Source: Alteromonas sp. V450 (GTDB lineage Bacteria > Pseudomonadota > Gammaproteobacteria > Enterobacterales > Alteromonadaceae). Taken from it: a stretch of 64,000 nt of DNA. A model generated the notes under the pieces. The model was not told the origin of the DNA and searched no databases. It saw only the letters and a program-made list of their open reading frames with translations. The position numbers were made by a program, and so were the translations under genes. Where the stretch lies: positions 1,426,001 through 1,490,000 of the forward strand of contig NZ_MODU01000004.1 of NCBI RefSeq assembly GCF_001885075.1. Reading direction: 5' to 3'. Positions 38,869-47,897 of the stretch are shown one piece after another (the first letter of the stretch is position 1; the number at the start of each line of letters is the position of its first letter).

Positions 38869-40305
38869 ATGACCAGAAGAACCAAAATTCTTGCCACTCT
38901 CGGGCCTTCAACAGACTCCCTTGAAAAAATTCAAGCGCTTATAGCCGCAGGCGCAAATACAGTGCGTATGAACTTTTCACACGGACAAGCTGAAGATCAC
39001 ATCGAGCGAGCAAAGCGCGTTCGCCAGGCTGCTAAAAATTTAGGTAAATACGTCGCTATTTTGGGCGATCTTCAAGGTCCTAAAATTCGGGTTGCTCGAT
39101 TTGTAGAAGGGGCTGTTCACCTAAAGGTGGGTGCCAAGTTTATACTAGACGCCGAGCTAGGTCGTGATGAAGGTGACAGTGAAAAAGTTGGCATCGACTA
39201 CAAAGCCCTTCCAGACGATGTTTCTGCAGGCGATATTCTTCTTCTTGACGATGGCCGGATCCAGCTTCGTGTAACCGGTGTCGAAGGGCGCAAAGTGCTC
39301 ACTGAGGTTACTGTAGGTGGTAAACTTTCAAACAATAAAGGTATTAACCGACAAGGCGGTGGTCTATCGGCTGACGCACTTACTGAAAAAGACAAAGAAG
39401 ATATTAAAACGGCAGCTAAAATCGGTGTCGATTACCTCGCCGTTTCATTCCCACGTAGTGGTGCAGACTTAAACTATGCAAGAGAGCTTGCTGAAGCTGC
39501 CGGCTGCTATGCAAAAATCTGCGCGAAAGTAGAGCGAGCCGAAACGGTTGCCTCCGACGAAGCCATGGACGATATCATTAGTGCTTCAGACGCAGTAATG
39601 GTTGCTCGCGGTGACTTAGGCGTTGAAATTGGCGATGCAGAACTGGTTGGTGTGCAGAAAAAACTCATCGCCCGCTCTCGCCAATTAAACAAGGTAGTTA
39701 TTACTGCTACGCAAATGATGGAGTCAATGATTGACAGCCCGATGCCAACACGTGCAGAAGTTATGGACGTGGCTAATGCCGTACTAGATGGAACTGACGC
39801 AGTAATGCTTTCCGCTGAAACAGCGGCGGGTAACTACCCCATCGAAACTGTAGCCGCCATGGCCCGTGTTTGTGAAGGTGCAGAAACACACCCCAGCATA
39901 AAAATTTCTAAGCATCGCATGGACCAGCAATTTTCGTCGACTAGCGAATCTATAGCATTGTCGGCGGTATACGCTGCGAACCACCTTCCCAGTGTTAAGG
40001 CTATCGTAGGCTTAACAGAGAGCGGAAGTACGCCCACGCTAATGTCACGTATTACAACATCTTTGCCTATCATTGCGATGTCTAGACATGAATCGACGCT
40101 TAACACAATGGCGCTGTGCCGCGGTGTAAAGCCTATCTTCTTTGACTCTTCAAATAGTGAGCCTGGCAAGTTGAAATACGACGTTATTGCCTCGTTAAAA
40201 GATAAAGGTCTGATAAAAAGCGGAGACAGCATCATCTTGACGTACGGCGATGAAATGGAGAAAGTCGGCGCGACAAACACACTTAAGATAGTCGAAGTCG
40301 AATAA
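38869..40305 (+). CDS. pyk: pyruvate kinase
   Basis: A 478-residue enzyme converting phosphoenolpyruvate and ADP to pyruvate and [14 protein letters not shown] begins the barrel, NFSHG binds [11 protein letters not shown] carries the catalytic lysine region, [13 protein letters not shown] is the metal-binding motif, and ATQMMESM and [10 protein letters not shown] are also conserved. Closest in pattern to the PykA type, but I do not distinguish PykA from PykF. Expression is probably HexR-controlled. Confidence 0.95.
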   Translation: MTRRTKILATLGPSTDSLEKIQALIAAGANTVRMNFSHGQAEDHIERAKRVRQAAKNLGKYVAILGDLQGPKIRVARFVEGAVHLKVGAKFILDAELGRDEGDSEKVGIDYKALPDDVSAGDILLLDDGRIQLRVTGVEGRKVLTEVTVGGKLSNNKGINRQGGGLSADALTEKDKEDIKTAAKIGVDYLAVSFPRSGADLNYARELAEAAGCYAKICAKVERAETVASDEAMDDIISASDAVMVARGDLGVEIGDAELVGVQKKLIARSRQLNKVVITATQMMESMIDSPMPTRAEVMDVANAVLDGTDAVMLSAETAAGNYPIETVAAMARVCEGAETHPSIKISKHRMDQQFSSTSESIALSAVYAANHLPSVKAIVGLTESGSTPTLMSRITTSLPIIAMSRHESTLNTMALCRGVKPIFFDSSNSEPGKLKYDVIASLKDKGLIKSGDSIILTYGDEMEKVGATNTLKIVEVE

Positions 40306-40379
40306 TCACATGAAGATAAAAATGTTCCCCTAAATGTTCGTTGCTCCATAAGAACGTTTAGGCTGCACATAAACAAAAA

Positions 40380-40414
40380 CGCCCCTATCGTTTTAAACGC
40401 TAGGGGCATTTTTT
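40380..40414. terminator. bidirectional terminator after pyk
   Basis: GCCCCTA(TCG) pairs with (CG)CTAGGGGC, followed by ATTTTTT. It works for pyk and for the convergent gene that ends at 40431. Confidence 0.85.
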
Positions 40415-40430
40415 AAAGTTTATTCACTGT

Positions 40431-40808
40431 TTAAATTGCTTGTGCCGTATACGTTTTTGCTTCTTGAGCCGCGTCATTAGCATACTGGGTAAGGTGGTGG
40501 CTCAAAATATTTTCAGCGCGTTCAACAAATTCATCACGCTTAAATTTCCACCCCCTTAAATCTGCCTGTTTGGCTTGTGCAATATAGAAGTCTAATCGCG
40601 TTTTTCTAAGAAGGTGATTTTTTCTAGACATATCGAAATCGGCTAATAAAACAGATTTTTCAACATGAGCGATATCAGCATGCACGGGGCGTTCAACATC
40701 GTCGGCCGTTGCTTGACTCACAAACAGTTTACCTTGCCCTAGCGCACCAATTAACACAATAATAACTGACACAAAAATAGCCGAATAAACCCATTTTAAA
40801 ACGTTCAT
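40431..40808 (-). CDS. unknown membrane-anchored protein
   Basis: A 125-residue protein with one N-terminal hydrophobic segment (about 8-25, signal anchor or uncleaved signal) and a polar, helical remainder rich in Ala, Lys and Glu. No family recognised. It stands alone between a terminator and a 617-base intergenic region. Confidence 0.6.
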   Translation of the reverse strand: MNVLKWVYSAIFVSVIIVLIGALGQGKLFVSQATADDVERPVHADIAHVEKSVLLADFDMSRKNHLLRKTRLDFYIAQAKQADLRGWKFKRDEFVERAENILSHHLTQYANDAAQEAKTYTAQAI

Positions 40809-41425
40809 GTCTCACTCCCTGAGCACCATTGAAATGCCCATAACTCCAGTTAAAGAATCAATATTAAAATTAACGCCTGCTTGTCAGATAACTACTTAGC
40901 TTTCACAGATTAACTTTCACAATCTACAAAATGCAGCTTCCGTACCAAAAAGCATTCTCTTTTTTATCAGGTACATACAAGCAATCGGGATTACTGAAAT
41001 AAGCCAGTGGCAGTATTTTCTACACACTACAAGAGCAAATATTCCCGATATTTCTGATAGCGCTTGAACTGACTTTTAGGCACACCGTATGTGCTGTAGA
41101 GGCTTAACTCAGACGGAGAGAAGAATATAATAGGTATCGCATATCCGGTATTACCAAAAAGTTTATTTTTTGGGTCTACAGATGTCTTATTCATTGTTCT
41201 TTAGTCGAATAAAAAGAGCCTACAACAATTAAATTACGGCTTACGCACTAATCAAACCACGCCAAAAGCCATAAATATTAACGCTTTCGTAACATTTTGC
41301 TATTGTTTTACAATAATGATAGATTGGCATTACAAATAAAACTTAAAACCCAAAACTGGACTTACCAAAAACGCATACTTAAGTCTTTATTAGGTAAGTT
41401 AATGTTTGTTTATCAAGAGGTTTCG
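40809..41425. other. long intergenic region before the alginate lyase
   Basis: This is 617 bases of AT-rich DNA with no supportable gene. A short inverted repeat ATTGTTTTACAAT at about 41301-41313 lies about 110 bases before the lyase start and may be a promoter or operator element. The two 14-bp uronate palindromes seen at 55 and 61 kb are not present here. Confidence 0.55.
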
Positions 41426-43033
41426 ATGTTTCTAAAAAAAGCCACTGCTTCCCTGCTCCCCTTAAACAAAGGTACTCTCGATACAATTCCAAAGTATTTC
41501 ATTGCTTTTCTGACACTTGTGTGCGGTTCAAACGTTGTTAATGCAACAGTATTGCCAGCAGAAAAGTTTGATTTAAGCGAATGGAAAATCACAATCCCTA
41601 CCGATAAAGATAACAATGGGAAAGTTGACGAAGTTTCCGTCAAGGATATGCAAACCTTCGAGCACAAAGATTTTTTCTATGTTGACGATGAAGGTAATCT
41701 GGTTTTTGCCGCCCCTAATAAAGCACTGACGACAAAAAACTCATCTAATACCCGCAGCGAACTTCGACATATGCTCCGCGGTACCAACACTCGAATAAAA
41801 ACCCATTCGCCCAAAAACAATTTTACGGTTGCCAGTAACCCAATTTCGGACCGCTTTGCTCAGGTTGGTGGCAAATTGAATGCAACACTTAAGGTTCAAC
41901 ATGTAGCAAGACGGGCAAAGTATCCAAATAAACCACCTGCTTTTTCGGTAGTTATTGGTCAGATTCATGCCAGCAAATGGGAAAAAAAAGTCAAAGGGTT
42001 TGGTTGGGGTAATGAACCACTTAAGATTTATTATAAAAAGTGGCCACAGCATGAAACAGGGTCCGTATTCTGGACTTACGAGCGCAACTTGCCCAAAAAT
42101 GATAAGAACCGTACTGATATTGCTTATCCAGTTTGGGGAAATTTGTGGAACAACTCCGAAAACCCGGGTAGCGAGGGAATTAAACTTAACGAAAGCTTTA
42201 GTTACGAAGTGAACGTTCACGGCGATGTGATGTACCTAAGCTTTAAATCAGACGGACACAAAACTGTTAATTATGCTATCAATCTTGCCAATGGAGTGAA
42301 TGCCTATGGTGAGTTGGACCAGCACGATCACCCTTACGGCTATACGCTAGATTGGAATTATTTTAAAGCGGGCGCTTATAATCAGTGCAGTACTAAAGAT
42401 GATGACGGCTTTTGGTACGCTGCATGTATGGGCACGGGAAACTGGGAAGAAGATAAGAAGAATGGCGACTATGTACAGGTCGCGTTTTCCCACTTGACGG
42501 TAGGAGAAAGCAGCGAACCGACTGAAACCTTCAAAGCCAACCTTGTCATGCAAAGAGCTGTGGCAAAAAGCGTCAGTGTTAAGATTGGCGGCACGCTAAA
42601 CGAAAAAGAAGCGATACCCGTAGATGCTATTCCTACTTCCGCGTTAACGGCAATAAAAAATGTTGATCCTAACTTTGTAGTACAAGACGTTGAGAAAGAA
42701 TACAAACACGATCATGTATATCTTGATGTAGAAGGTAAAGACGCTAACGGAAGTGAGATAGAATTCGATATGCTGCTAGATGGCGAGCAGTGGAAAATTG
42801 TTGAAGTGCAGCGGGATATGGCTATGGAAGATTTACCGTCCGCTGTAAAAACACTTATCAAGAAGCAGGAAAACTCTGATCAAATTAGGCGTATTATTGA
42901 AAGTAAGCAATACGGAACTGACACAACGATTTATGAATTTTATTTTGTAGCAGAAAATGGCACTGAATTCCGTAAAGAAATTAAATCTGCAAACGATGAT
43001 GTTGTTTTATTGAGTGAAGAGTGGAAACATTAG
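41426..43033 (+). CDS. PL7 alginate lyase with PepSY-like C-terminal repeats
   Basis: A 535-residue secreted protein with a signal peptide of about 40 residues ending NVVNA. The catalytic domain (about 45-370) has the three PL7 motifs: RSELRHML, VIGQIHA and YFKAGAYNQ; it should cut alginate by beta-elimination. The C-terminal part (about 385-535) has two successive segments resembling PepSY-like domains (IPTSALTAIKNVDPNF and DLPSAVKTLIKKQENS, each followed by beta strands with Tyr-Asp-hydrophobic patterns). The ATG at 41426 follows AAGAGG; longer in-frame starts exist at 41402 and 41297. A 54-bp repeat with a terminator follows. Confidence 0.9.
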   Translation: MFLKKATASLLPLNKGTLDTIPKYFIAFLTLVCGSNVVNATVLPAEKFDLSEWKITIPTDKDNNGKVDEVSVKDMQTFEHKDFFYVDDEGNLVFAAPNKALTTKNSSNTRSELRHMLRGTNTRIKTHSPKNNFTVASNPISDRFAQVGGKLNATLKVQHVARRAKYPNKPPAFSVVIGQIHASKWEKKVKGFGWGNEPLKIYYKKWPQHETGSVFWTYERNLPKNDKNRTDIAYPVWGNLWNNSENPGSEGIKLNESFSYEVNVHGDVMYLSFKSDGHKTVNYAINLANGVNAYGELDQHDHPYGYTLDWNYFKAGAYNQCSTKDDDGFWYAACMGTGNWEEDKKNGDYVQVAFSHLTVGESSEPTETFKANLVMQRAVAKSVSVKIGGTLNEKEAIPVDAIPTSALTAIKNVDPNFVVQDVEKEYKHDHVYLDVEGKDANGSEIEFDMLLDGEQWKIVEVQRDMAMEDLPSAVKTLIKKQENSDQIRRIIESKQYGTDTTIYEFYFVAENGTEFRKEIKSANDDVVLLSEEWKH

Positions 43034-43047
43034 TTATGTCGATGTGC

Positions 43048-43101
43048 TGACAAGACGACCTTACTTAAAATAAGCAAGAAAAAAGGGGAGAATGCCCCTT
43101 T
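43048..43101. repeat. 54-bp direct repeat, copy 1 (contains a terminator)
   Basis: Differs from copy 2 at 45820-45873 at three of 54 positions. It includes the hairpin GGGG-AGAATG-CCCC followed by T residues, which ends the alginate lyase transcript. The two copies bracket 2.7 kb of accessory DNA. Confidence 0.85.
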
Positions 43102-43195
43102 ATTTGGTTAAGTTGTACAACACACGTTCAACTAGCCTTAAATACATCTGACACGGTGGGTAGTACATAGCGTTAATATTTCTTATACTCGCAAG

Positions 43196-43378
43196 TCATT
43201 TTCGAATATTATTGTTTATCGTAATTTTTATATTATTACCAAAGTGACTTACCCCGATGGTAAGACAACGATAACTGTCACTCCAGATGGCTCTGAAGCA
43301 ATATACGGCGCCCCAACTGTTAGCTGGACTACTCAATAAGAACATAAGCGCACCACTTCGGTGGTGTTCTTTTTTGTA
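43196..43378 (+). pseudogene. truncated duplicate of the 3' end of the secreted-protein gene
   Basis: This 183-base segment aligns without gaps to 44888-45070 with 12 differences. It encodes the last about 45 residues (from IIVYRNFYIITKVTYPDGK to the stop) plus the terminator CACCAC-TTCG-GTGGTG with a T run. There is no upstream part of the gene and no start. Of 11 differences within the coding part, eight are silent, so the copy diverged as a working gene before it lost its 5' part. Confidence 0.85.
43351..43376 (+). terminator. terminator of the truncated copy
   Basis: CACCAC-TTCG-GTGGTG hairpin followed by a T run; same structure as at 45043-45066. Confidence 0.8.
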
Positions 43379-43411
43379 TGTGTTGATGACCTTCTTTGAC
43401 TTCGAATATGC

Positions 43412-43624
43412 TTGCATTGTGTAAGTACTTTTTGGTTAAGCTATCTATCGACAAGTCAAATGACAACAGGATTATTGCTGTTGTCAATTTCTTTGTTAGG
43501 GTATTTTTATGCACCCATGTTCAATTTTGCGGCGGCGTTTATTGGCTGTGGATTAATATTTGCCGGAATAAGTTGGTTTTGTGGCGTTGCTCGCATTTTA
43601 GCCATGGCACCGTGGAACAGATAA
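43412..43624 (+). pseudogene. DUF2892/YgaP-like membrane tail, probably a gene fragment
   Basis: The frame gives up to 70 residues with two hydrophobic segments. The end, GLIFAGISWFCGVARILAMAPWNR, read as GLIFAGI followed by WFCGVARILAMAPWNR, matches the membrane tail of rhodanese-DUF2892 (YgaP-type) proteins, which end in a FCGMARLLAxMPWNR pattern. No rhodanese domain precedes it, and neither the TTG at 43412 nor the ATG at 43460 has a clear ribosome-binding site. It may be a relic 3' end or a small independent DUF2892 protein. Confidence 0.5.
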
Positions 43625-43780
43625 ACGCTAAACTAACTGTCAAATTAAGGAGGGAGTCATTAATTACTTCTACCCTTCGTCTTCTTGCACCGCTTTTTCA
43701 ACTAGACTAAAGTATTAATGTTGAGTAAGGAAAACTCACAACAACTTTATATTTAACTAATATTTCATTACCTGTAGCAA

Positions 43781-43794
43781 AGGATTACTCTATG
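43781..43794 (+). promoter_or_regulatory. ribosome-binding site and ATG out of frame with the gene it precedes
   Basis: AGGA at 43781-43784 lies seven bases before an ATG at 43792. That ATG is followed by 15 codons and a stop at 43840-43842, whereas the long frame begins at 43856 in another phase and has no ribosome-binding site of its own. Confidence 0.6.
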
Positions 43795-43812
43795 ATAAAA
43801 ATCAGTTTTCTT

Positions 43813-43832
43813 AAATCAAATCAAATCAAATC
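43813..43832 (+). repeat. four tandem copies of AAATC
   Basis: A perfect 20-base pentanucleotide tract between the ATG at 43792 and the secreted-protein frame. Adding one unit (or removing two) would fuse the two frames. The tract is short for a phase-variable repeat. Confidence 0.8.
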
Positions 43833-43855
43833 GAAAAATTAAAAACCGTAAAATT

Positions 43856-45031
43856 ATGATGTCAAATGCACAAGCTCTCATGCTGTGTTTGCTTTTCGCA
43901 TTACTTGCTTATGATTCTCCTAAGGTGTGTGCACAAGTAAATTTTGATAATGGAGCAAACGCTACTGCGGTACATAAAGAACTCTTAATTTGTAACACGG
44001 CAGACCCAAATAATTCTGCATTATGCACTCAATATAGTGAAGAGCGTCTTAAAGAGCGCGCTACAACAATACTGTTTCAACAATCTTGCGGCGCAGGTGA
44101 AATGGGAATAGCTTGCTCAGACGACCGAGCAGTATCTGAAGTTCGTTATCTTGTAGTCGATGCGCAAAACGCCCATGGCGAATATTTTTCGATTTCAAAA
44201 GATGGTTTTGGTACCAGCTTGATATCTAACCGTATCTCGATTGGGACTACAGAGCGCTCTATTCTTGATTCGCTTTTAACGCTTGAAGAATTGTTTGAAC
44301 AACTTCCCAACGAATTCAGATTTAGTATTTCAGACGATGGTGTCGTCACCAATGGGTTTTCTGAGGTAATACAGACAGAAAAATACATGCCGACAAAGTC
44401 TAATAACATTGAGATTGGTTCAGCACAAAAAATAAACAGCAGCTCAACGCCTGGTGGGAGGTTCAAAGAGGCCTGTCCTAGCGCCGTCGCTTTCGTTGTT
44501 AGTTCTCAGTGTAACGCAGAATTGGTAACATTTTTAGACGGCATGAATGAAAAATCTTCAAGTTCTTTTTTACGTAAGTTAACTGACGCATTAGATGGAA
44601 CGAGCATTCAATTAACGGTTGGCGGATTTGCACTAGCGAGGGCGATATCGAATGAATTTCCTATTTCATTTACGTGGCCTGATGGTTCATATCTTTTGCT
44701 CGATTTAGATTTAGGCGAGGCTTTAGGGATAGCTCCAGATTATACTAAAAGTAGAGGAGCTAGAAATAAAGATGGGAAGAAACCTCTATTGTCTGTTGCA
44801 GCTAATGATCTACAAGCAGGTTCAGCATTACCAATAGCCGGTAGCGAAGTTCAGTCGTATTTAAGAGGCTTATCACAAAATTGCCGATCATTTTCGAATA
44901 TCATTGGTTATCGTAATTTTTATATTATTACCAAAGTGACTTACCCTGATGGTAAGACAACGATAACGGTGACTCCAGATGGTTCAGAAGCGATACACGG
45001 CGCCCCAACTGTAAGCTGTACTACTCAATAA
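43856..45031 (+). CDS. unknown secreted protein, possibly phase-variable
   Basis: A 391-residue protein with an N-terminal hydrophobic segment (MLCLLFALLAY) and a cleavage-like end at KVCA. The mature part has several cysteines (ICNTA, LCTQY, SCGAGEMGIACSD, SQCN, NCRS), suggesting export. A C-terminal segment YIITKVTYPDGKTTITVTPDG may be a beta hairpin. No family recognised. The start at 43856 (ATGATG) lacks a ribosome-binding site; the only good one lies upstream in a different frame (see 43781). Base composition is AT-richer than in the metabolic genes. A duplicate of its 3' end lies at 43196-43378. Confidence 0.65.
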   Translation: MMSNAQALMLCLLFALLAYDSPKVCAQVNFDNGANATAVHKELLICNTADPNNSALCTQYSEERLKERATTILFQQSCGAGEMGIACSDDRAVSEVRYLVVDAQNAHGEYFSISKDGFGTSLISNRISIGTTERSILDSLLTLEELFEQLPNEFRFSISDDGVVTNGFSEVIQTEKYMPTKSNNIEIGSAQKINSSSTPGGRFKEACPSAVAFVVSSQCNAELVTFLDGMNEKSSSSFLRKLTDALDGTSIQLTVGGFALARAISNEFPISFTWPDGSYLLLDLDLGEALGIAPDYTKSRGARNKDGKKPLLSVAANDLQAGSALPIAGSEVQSYLRGLSQNCRSFSNIIGYRNFYIITKVTYPDGKTTITVTPDGSEAIHGAPTVSCTTQ

Positions 45032-45042
45032 GAACATAAGCG

Positions 45043-45066
45043 CACCACTTCGGTGGTGTCCTTTTT
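45043..45066 (+). terminator. terminator of the secreted-protein gene
   Basis: CACCAC-TTCG-GTGGTG followed by a T-rich run. Confidence 0.85.
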
Positions 45067-45077
45067 TGTAAGTTTTT

Positions 45078-45737
45078 TTACTTAAAATTTCGAGCCCGTA
45101 GGCTTTTTCCTTTGACGCGGTTTTCGCGAAAATGCGCTAGGGCTTTTTGGACAAGCACAATTTCTTCACAAGCCTTTTCTTTTCGAGCACCTAAAACAAC
45201 GGCTTCATCAATTAGAGAGGCGTAATGCTGCCTATCTGAGAGTGAGGTTAATTGTCCTCGTCTTCCCCCCAGTAGGCATTTAACTTTTTTCTTAGCACCA
45301 ACAAGGCTGCTGTTTCAGCCAACGCGGCATCTTTGCGCTTCAATTCTTTTTCCAGCTCTTGATCCGTTTGCGATCTGCCTTTCGCTCTTGAGTTAGTTGC
45401 TTACGCTGCTGCGCCTGTGTTTGAATACCCGCAATACAACTGAGCATCCACTCTTTGATTTGCTCAGGGTAAAGACCTTTTACTCGGCAATACTCACTTA
45501 ATTCGATTTCGCTTTATGCCGCTGTCTCTAGCACAATTGAGAATTTTGTTCTGGGGACCAACTATCTGCGTTAATGCTATCTTTCAAACTAGGGCCTACC
45601 TTTAAATACTTATCACGCCAAGAATACAAAGTAGATAAATTCATACCTTCTAGCTTTGCGAATTGACGTAATGATAAGCCACTTTCTATCAGCTTTCTAA
45701 CAACTGCTTTTTTATGCTCTTCTGGGTAATGCTTCAT
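45078..45737 (-). mobile_element. decayed IS3-type insertion element
   Basis: On the minus strand, from 45737, the frame reads MKHYPEEHKKAVVRKLIESG and a helix-turn-helix (LSLRQFAKLEGMNLSTLYSW), then stops at 45528. After frame changes the protein continues as ELSEYCRVKGLYPEQIKEWM, a coiled region and AALLVLRKKLNAYWGEDEDN, stop at 45248: the end of an IS3-family OrfA. A short OrfB start follows (DRQHYASLIDEAVVLGARKE) and ends at 45078. Most of the integrase domain is missing, so the element is dead. The IS ends could not be placed with confidence. Confidence 0.75.
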
Positions 45738-45819
45738 TCATGACTAACTTACCGCTCCCTGTTTTACTCTTATGAAAACCTGAGGCGACAACTATCCTGA
45801 CGCAGGGGGCCTGTCTTGA

Positions 45820-45873
45820 TGACAAGACAACTTTACTTAAAATAAGCAAGAAAAAAGGGGCGAATGCCCCTTT
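45820..45873. repeat. 54-bp direct repeat, copy 2 (contains a terminator)
   Basis: Second copy of the repeat at 43048-43101 (51 of 54 identical). Its hairpin GGGG-CGAATG-CCCC, read on the minus strand, ends the BON-protein gene. Confidence 0.85.
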
Positions 45874-45898
45874 TCCATTAAGTTCAATAAAGAAACTT

Positions 45899-46507
45899 TT
45901 AGTTCATTGCAGTTTCAGTAACTACGCGGAGATTACTTTCAACGTCTTTTACGTCAGACGCATTCTTTGCAATTTCTACAGCCAAATCGCGCTCCGCATC
46001 AGAGTCTACCTCACCCGTTAGCATCACTACACCGTTTTCTACGTCAACATCAATATCAAAACCTGAAATATCAGTGTCCATCAAAAGACGTGTTTTAATA
46101 ACGGTGGCAATTTTGGCATCCGTCAGCTCGCTGGTACCCTCGTCAACCGAACTCTCTATGTCATCTGACATGTCGCCATCCATGTCGTCATCAGCAACAA
46201 CAGTCAATTTGTTGTCAACAGACATTACGCCGTCGATATTTGCGACTAGCTCTTCTGCTAATTTTTTATCTACGGTGTTCTCTACCTTGCCCGTAAGAAC
46301 AACGTTTCCGTCTTTCACGTCAGTATTAATGTCGAATGAATCAAGGTTGCCATTAAATAGCAATGTTGCTTCGGCTTTACCGTCAATCCATGCGTCCTTG
46401 GCACCTTTCTCCCATTTATTATCTGTGCTGTCAGTGTCCATATCACCTGCGTATGCAGCTGTAGTCAACGTGGTAGCAACAATCATAGAAATAAGTGAAC
46501 GTTTCAT
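45899..46507 (-). CDS. OsmY-like BON-domain periplasmic protein
   Basis: A 202-residue protein with a signal peptide (MKRSLISMIVATTLTTAAYA). Two BON domains (about 55-115 and 130-200) each carry the pattern D-x-D-V-x-x-G-x-V-x-L-T-G-x-V (DVKDGNVVLTGKVENT and DVENGVVMLTGEVDSD). An acidic Asp/Met-rich linker joins them. BON proteins such as OsmY bind phospholipid and help under osmotic and folding stress. AAGGAG precedes the ATG at 46507. Confidence 0.9.
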   Translation of the reverse strand: MKRSLISMIVATTLTTAAYAGDMDTDSTDNKWEKGAKDAWIDGKAEATLLFNGNLDSFDINTDVKDGNVVLTGKVENTVDKKLAEELVANIDGVMSVDNKLTVVADDDMDGDMSDDIESSVDEGTSELTDAKIATVIKTRLLMDTDISGFDIDVDVENGVVMLTGEVDSDAERDLAVEIAKNASDVKDVESNLRVVTETAMN

Positions 46508-46898
46508 AACATTTCTCCTTTGTCGAAACTCACAATGTATGATGCCAAATCCTTGCCACAACGTAAGCATTTGAATTTAAACATTAATATTCTATACGAT
46601 TTTCATTACAACCAATGTCACCTTGCAATCTTTGCCTGTAATCGAGAATTTTTTACTTAATTTAATAAGCGTATAAGTGAGGACTTTTTTATTGCGGGTA
46701 AGCAGTCTGGTGCTTACACGTAGAAGGCACTTCACTCAACATATTGTGAGCGCTACGCTAAGGTTAAACTTAATTTAGAAAGCTGTCGTATTTAAGTACG
46801 GATTGTCTAAATTTGACAATTTTTTCGCCGTTATCAACGCAGCGATGGTTTCAGGCAAAGCGCTTCTTCATTAAATAAAATTCAAGGAACAACCGGAC
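46508..46898. other. intergenic region with an orphan terminator
   Basis: This is 391 bases between divergent genes. On the plus strand ATTGTC / GACAAT followed by TTTTTT (46802-46825) forms a terminator with no gene before it. A TATAAG at 46672-46677 could be a -10 box. This could be a small RNA or a leader of the next gene. Confidence 0.4.
46802..46825 (+). terminator. orphan plus-strand terminator
   Basis: ATTGTC-TAAATTT-GACAAT hairpin followed by a run of T residues, 73 bases before the EEP gene. Confidence 0.55.
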
Positions 46899-47882
46899 AT
46901 GGACTCTGCACTCACTGTCGCTTCAGTTTTATTTATAGCCCTAAGTTGGGCGCCACTACTCCCCTCTTCTCATTGGCTGGTAAGAGTTTGGGAATTTCCA
47001 CGTCTACAAATAGCCGTCGTTATTGCGCTATTACTTGCAGGGTATGTTTTTAAAGCCACCTATTACACACCATTAACTGGCTTCACAATTGCTATCGTCG
47101 CAGGATTAATAGTAAGCCTGATATACCAAGTCATTTGGATAATTCCTTACACGCCTTTATATAAACGCGAAGTAAAGCGCGTTGGCGTTGAAAATGCTAC
47201 AAAAACACTCAGTGTACTTTCTAGCAATGTGTATATGCCTAATAATGACTTTCGCAAACTCATTGAGCATGTAAGAAATAAACAGCCTGATTTTCTGGTG
47301 ACGTTGGAATCTAATGAAAAGTGGCAAAAAGGAATAAGTGAAATAGAGTCACAATACCCATATCGCAAATATTGCCCGTTAGAAAACCTTTATGGCATGC
47401 ATCTTTACAGTAGAATTCCACTCAAAGAGGTCATGCTGCGATTCTTAATTGAAGACGACGTTCCATCTATGAAAGTGAAGATAAATCGTCACGGGCAAGA
47501 TGTAACGCTATATTTTCTGCATCCGAAGCCTCCAAGCCCCACAGAAAACACTTATGCTAAGCCAAGAGATGTAGAGCTTACATTAGTGGGACATGAAATT
47601 GCGAAAACTAAAGGACCTATCATCGTAGCGGGTGATTTAAATGATGTGGCGTGGTCACCAACCACACGAAAATTTAAAAAGATAAGCGGACTGTTAGATC
47701 CACGAGAGGGACGCGGTTTTTTTAATACATTCCATGCTAAATACCCACTTGTGAAGTGGCCTTTAGATCACGTGTTTCATTCGAAACATTTTGCATTGGT
47801 GAACATAGAAAAATTAGAGAGTGTTGGCTCAGACCACTACCCGCTATACACAGAACTGGCACTAATTGAGAACGATGCATAG
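46899..47882 (+). CDS. membrane-anchored endonuclease/exonuclease/phosphatase-family protein
   Basis: A 327-residue protein with three N-terminal hydrophobic segments (about 5-20, 33-50, 60-85) and a C-terminal EEP domain. Motifs are LSSNVYM, the metal ligand Glu in LVTLESNEKW, IIVAGDLNDVAWS, PLDHVFHS and the catalytic His in VGSDHYPLY. The domain probably faces the periplasm. Substrates of this membrane subgroup (YbhP-like and relatives) are unknown; it could act on lipids or nucleic acids. Confidence 0.85.
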   Translation: MDSALTVASVLFIALSWAPLLPSSHWLVRVWEFPRLQIAVVIALLLAGYVFKATYYTPLTGFTIAIVAGLIVSLIYQVIWIIPYTPLYKREVKRVGVENATKTLSVLSSNVYMPNNDFRKLIEHVRNKQPDFLVTLESNEKWQKGISEIESQYPYRKYCPLENLYGMHLYSRIPLKEVMLRFLIEDDVPSMKVKINRHGQDVTLYFLHPKPPSPTENTYAKPRDVELTLVGHEIAKTKGPIIVAGDLNDVAWSPTTRKFKKISGLLDPREGRGFFNTFHAKYPLVKWPLDHVFHSKHFALVNIEKLESVGSDHYPLYTELALIENDA

Positions 47883-47897
47883 GCGGGTACGCACTTA

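Noticed and set aside
43396-43710. 104-codon frame overlapping the DUF2892-like segment
   Set aside because: The other frame carries the recognisable FCGVARILAMAPWNR ending, so this one is a shadow.
43040-45880. CRISPR array
   Set aside because: The repeats in this zone are only two copies each, large or unequally spaced, and contain genes and terminators; no spacer-repeat pattern is present anywhere in the window.
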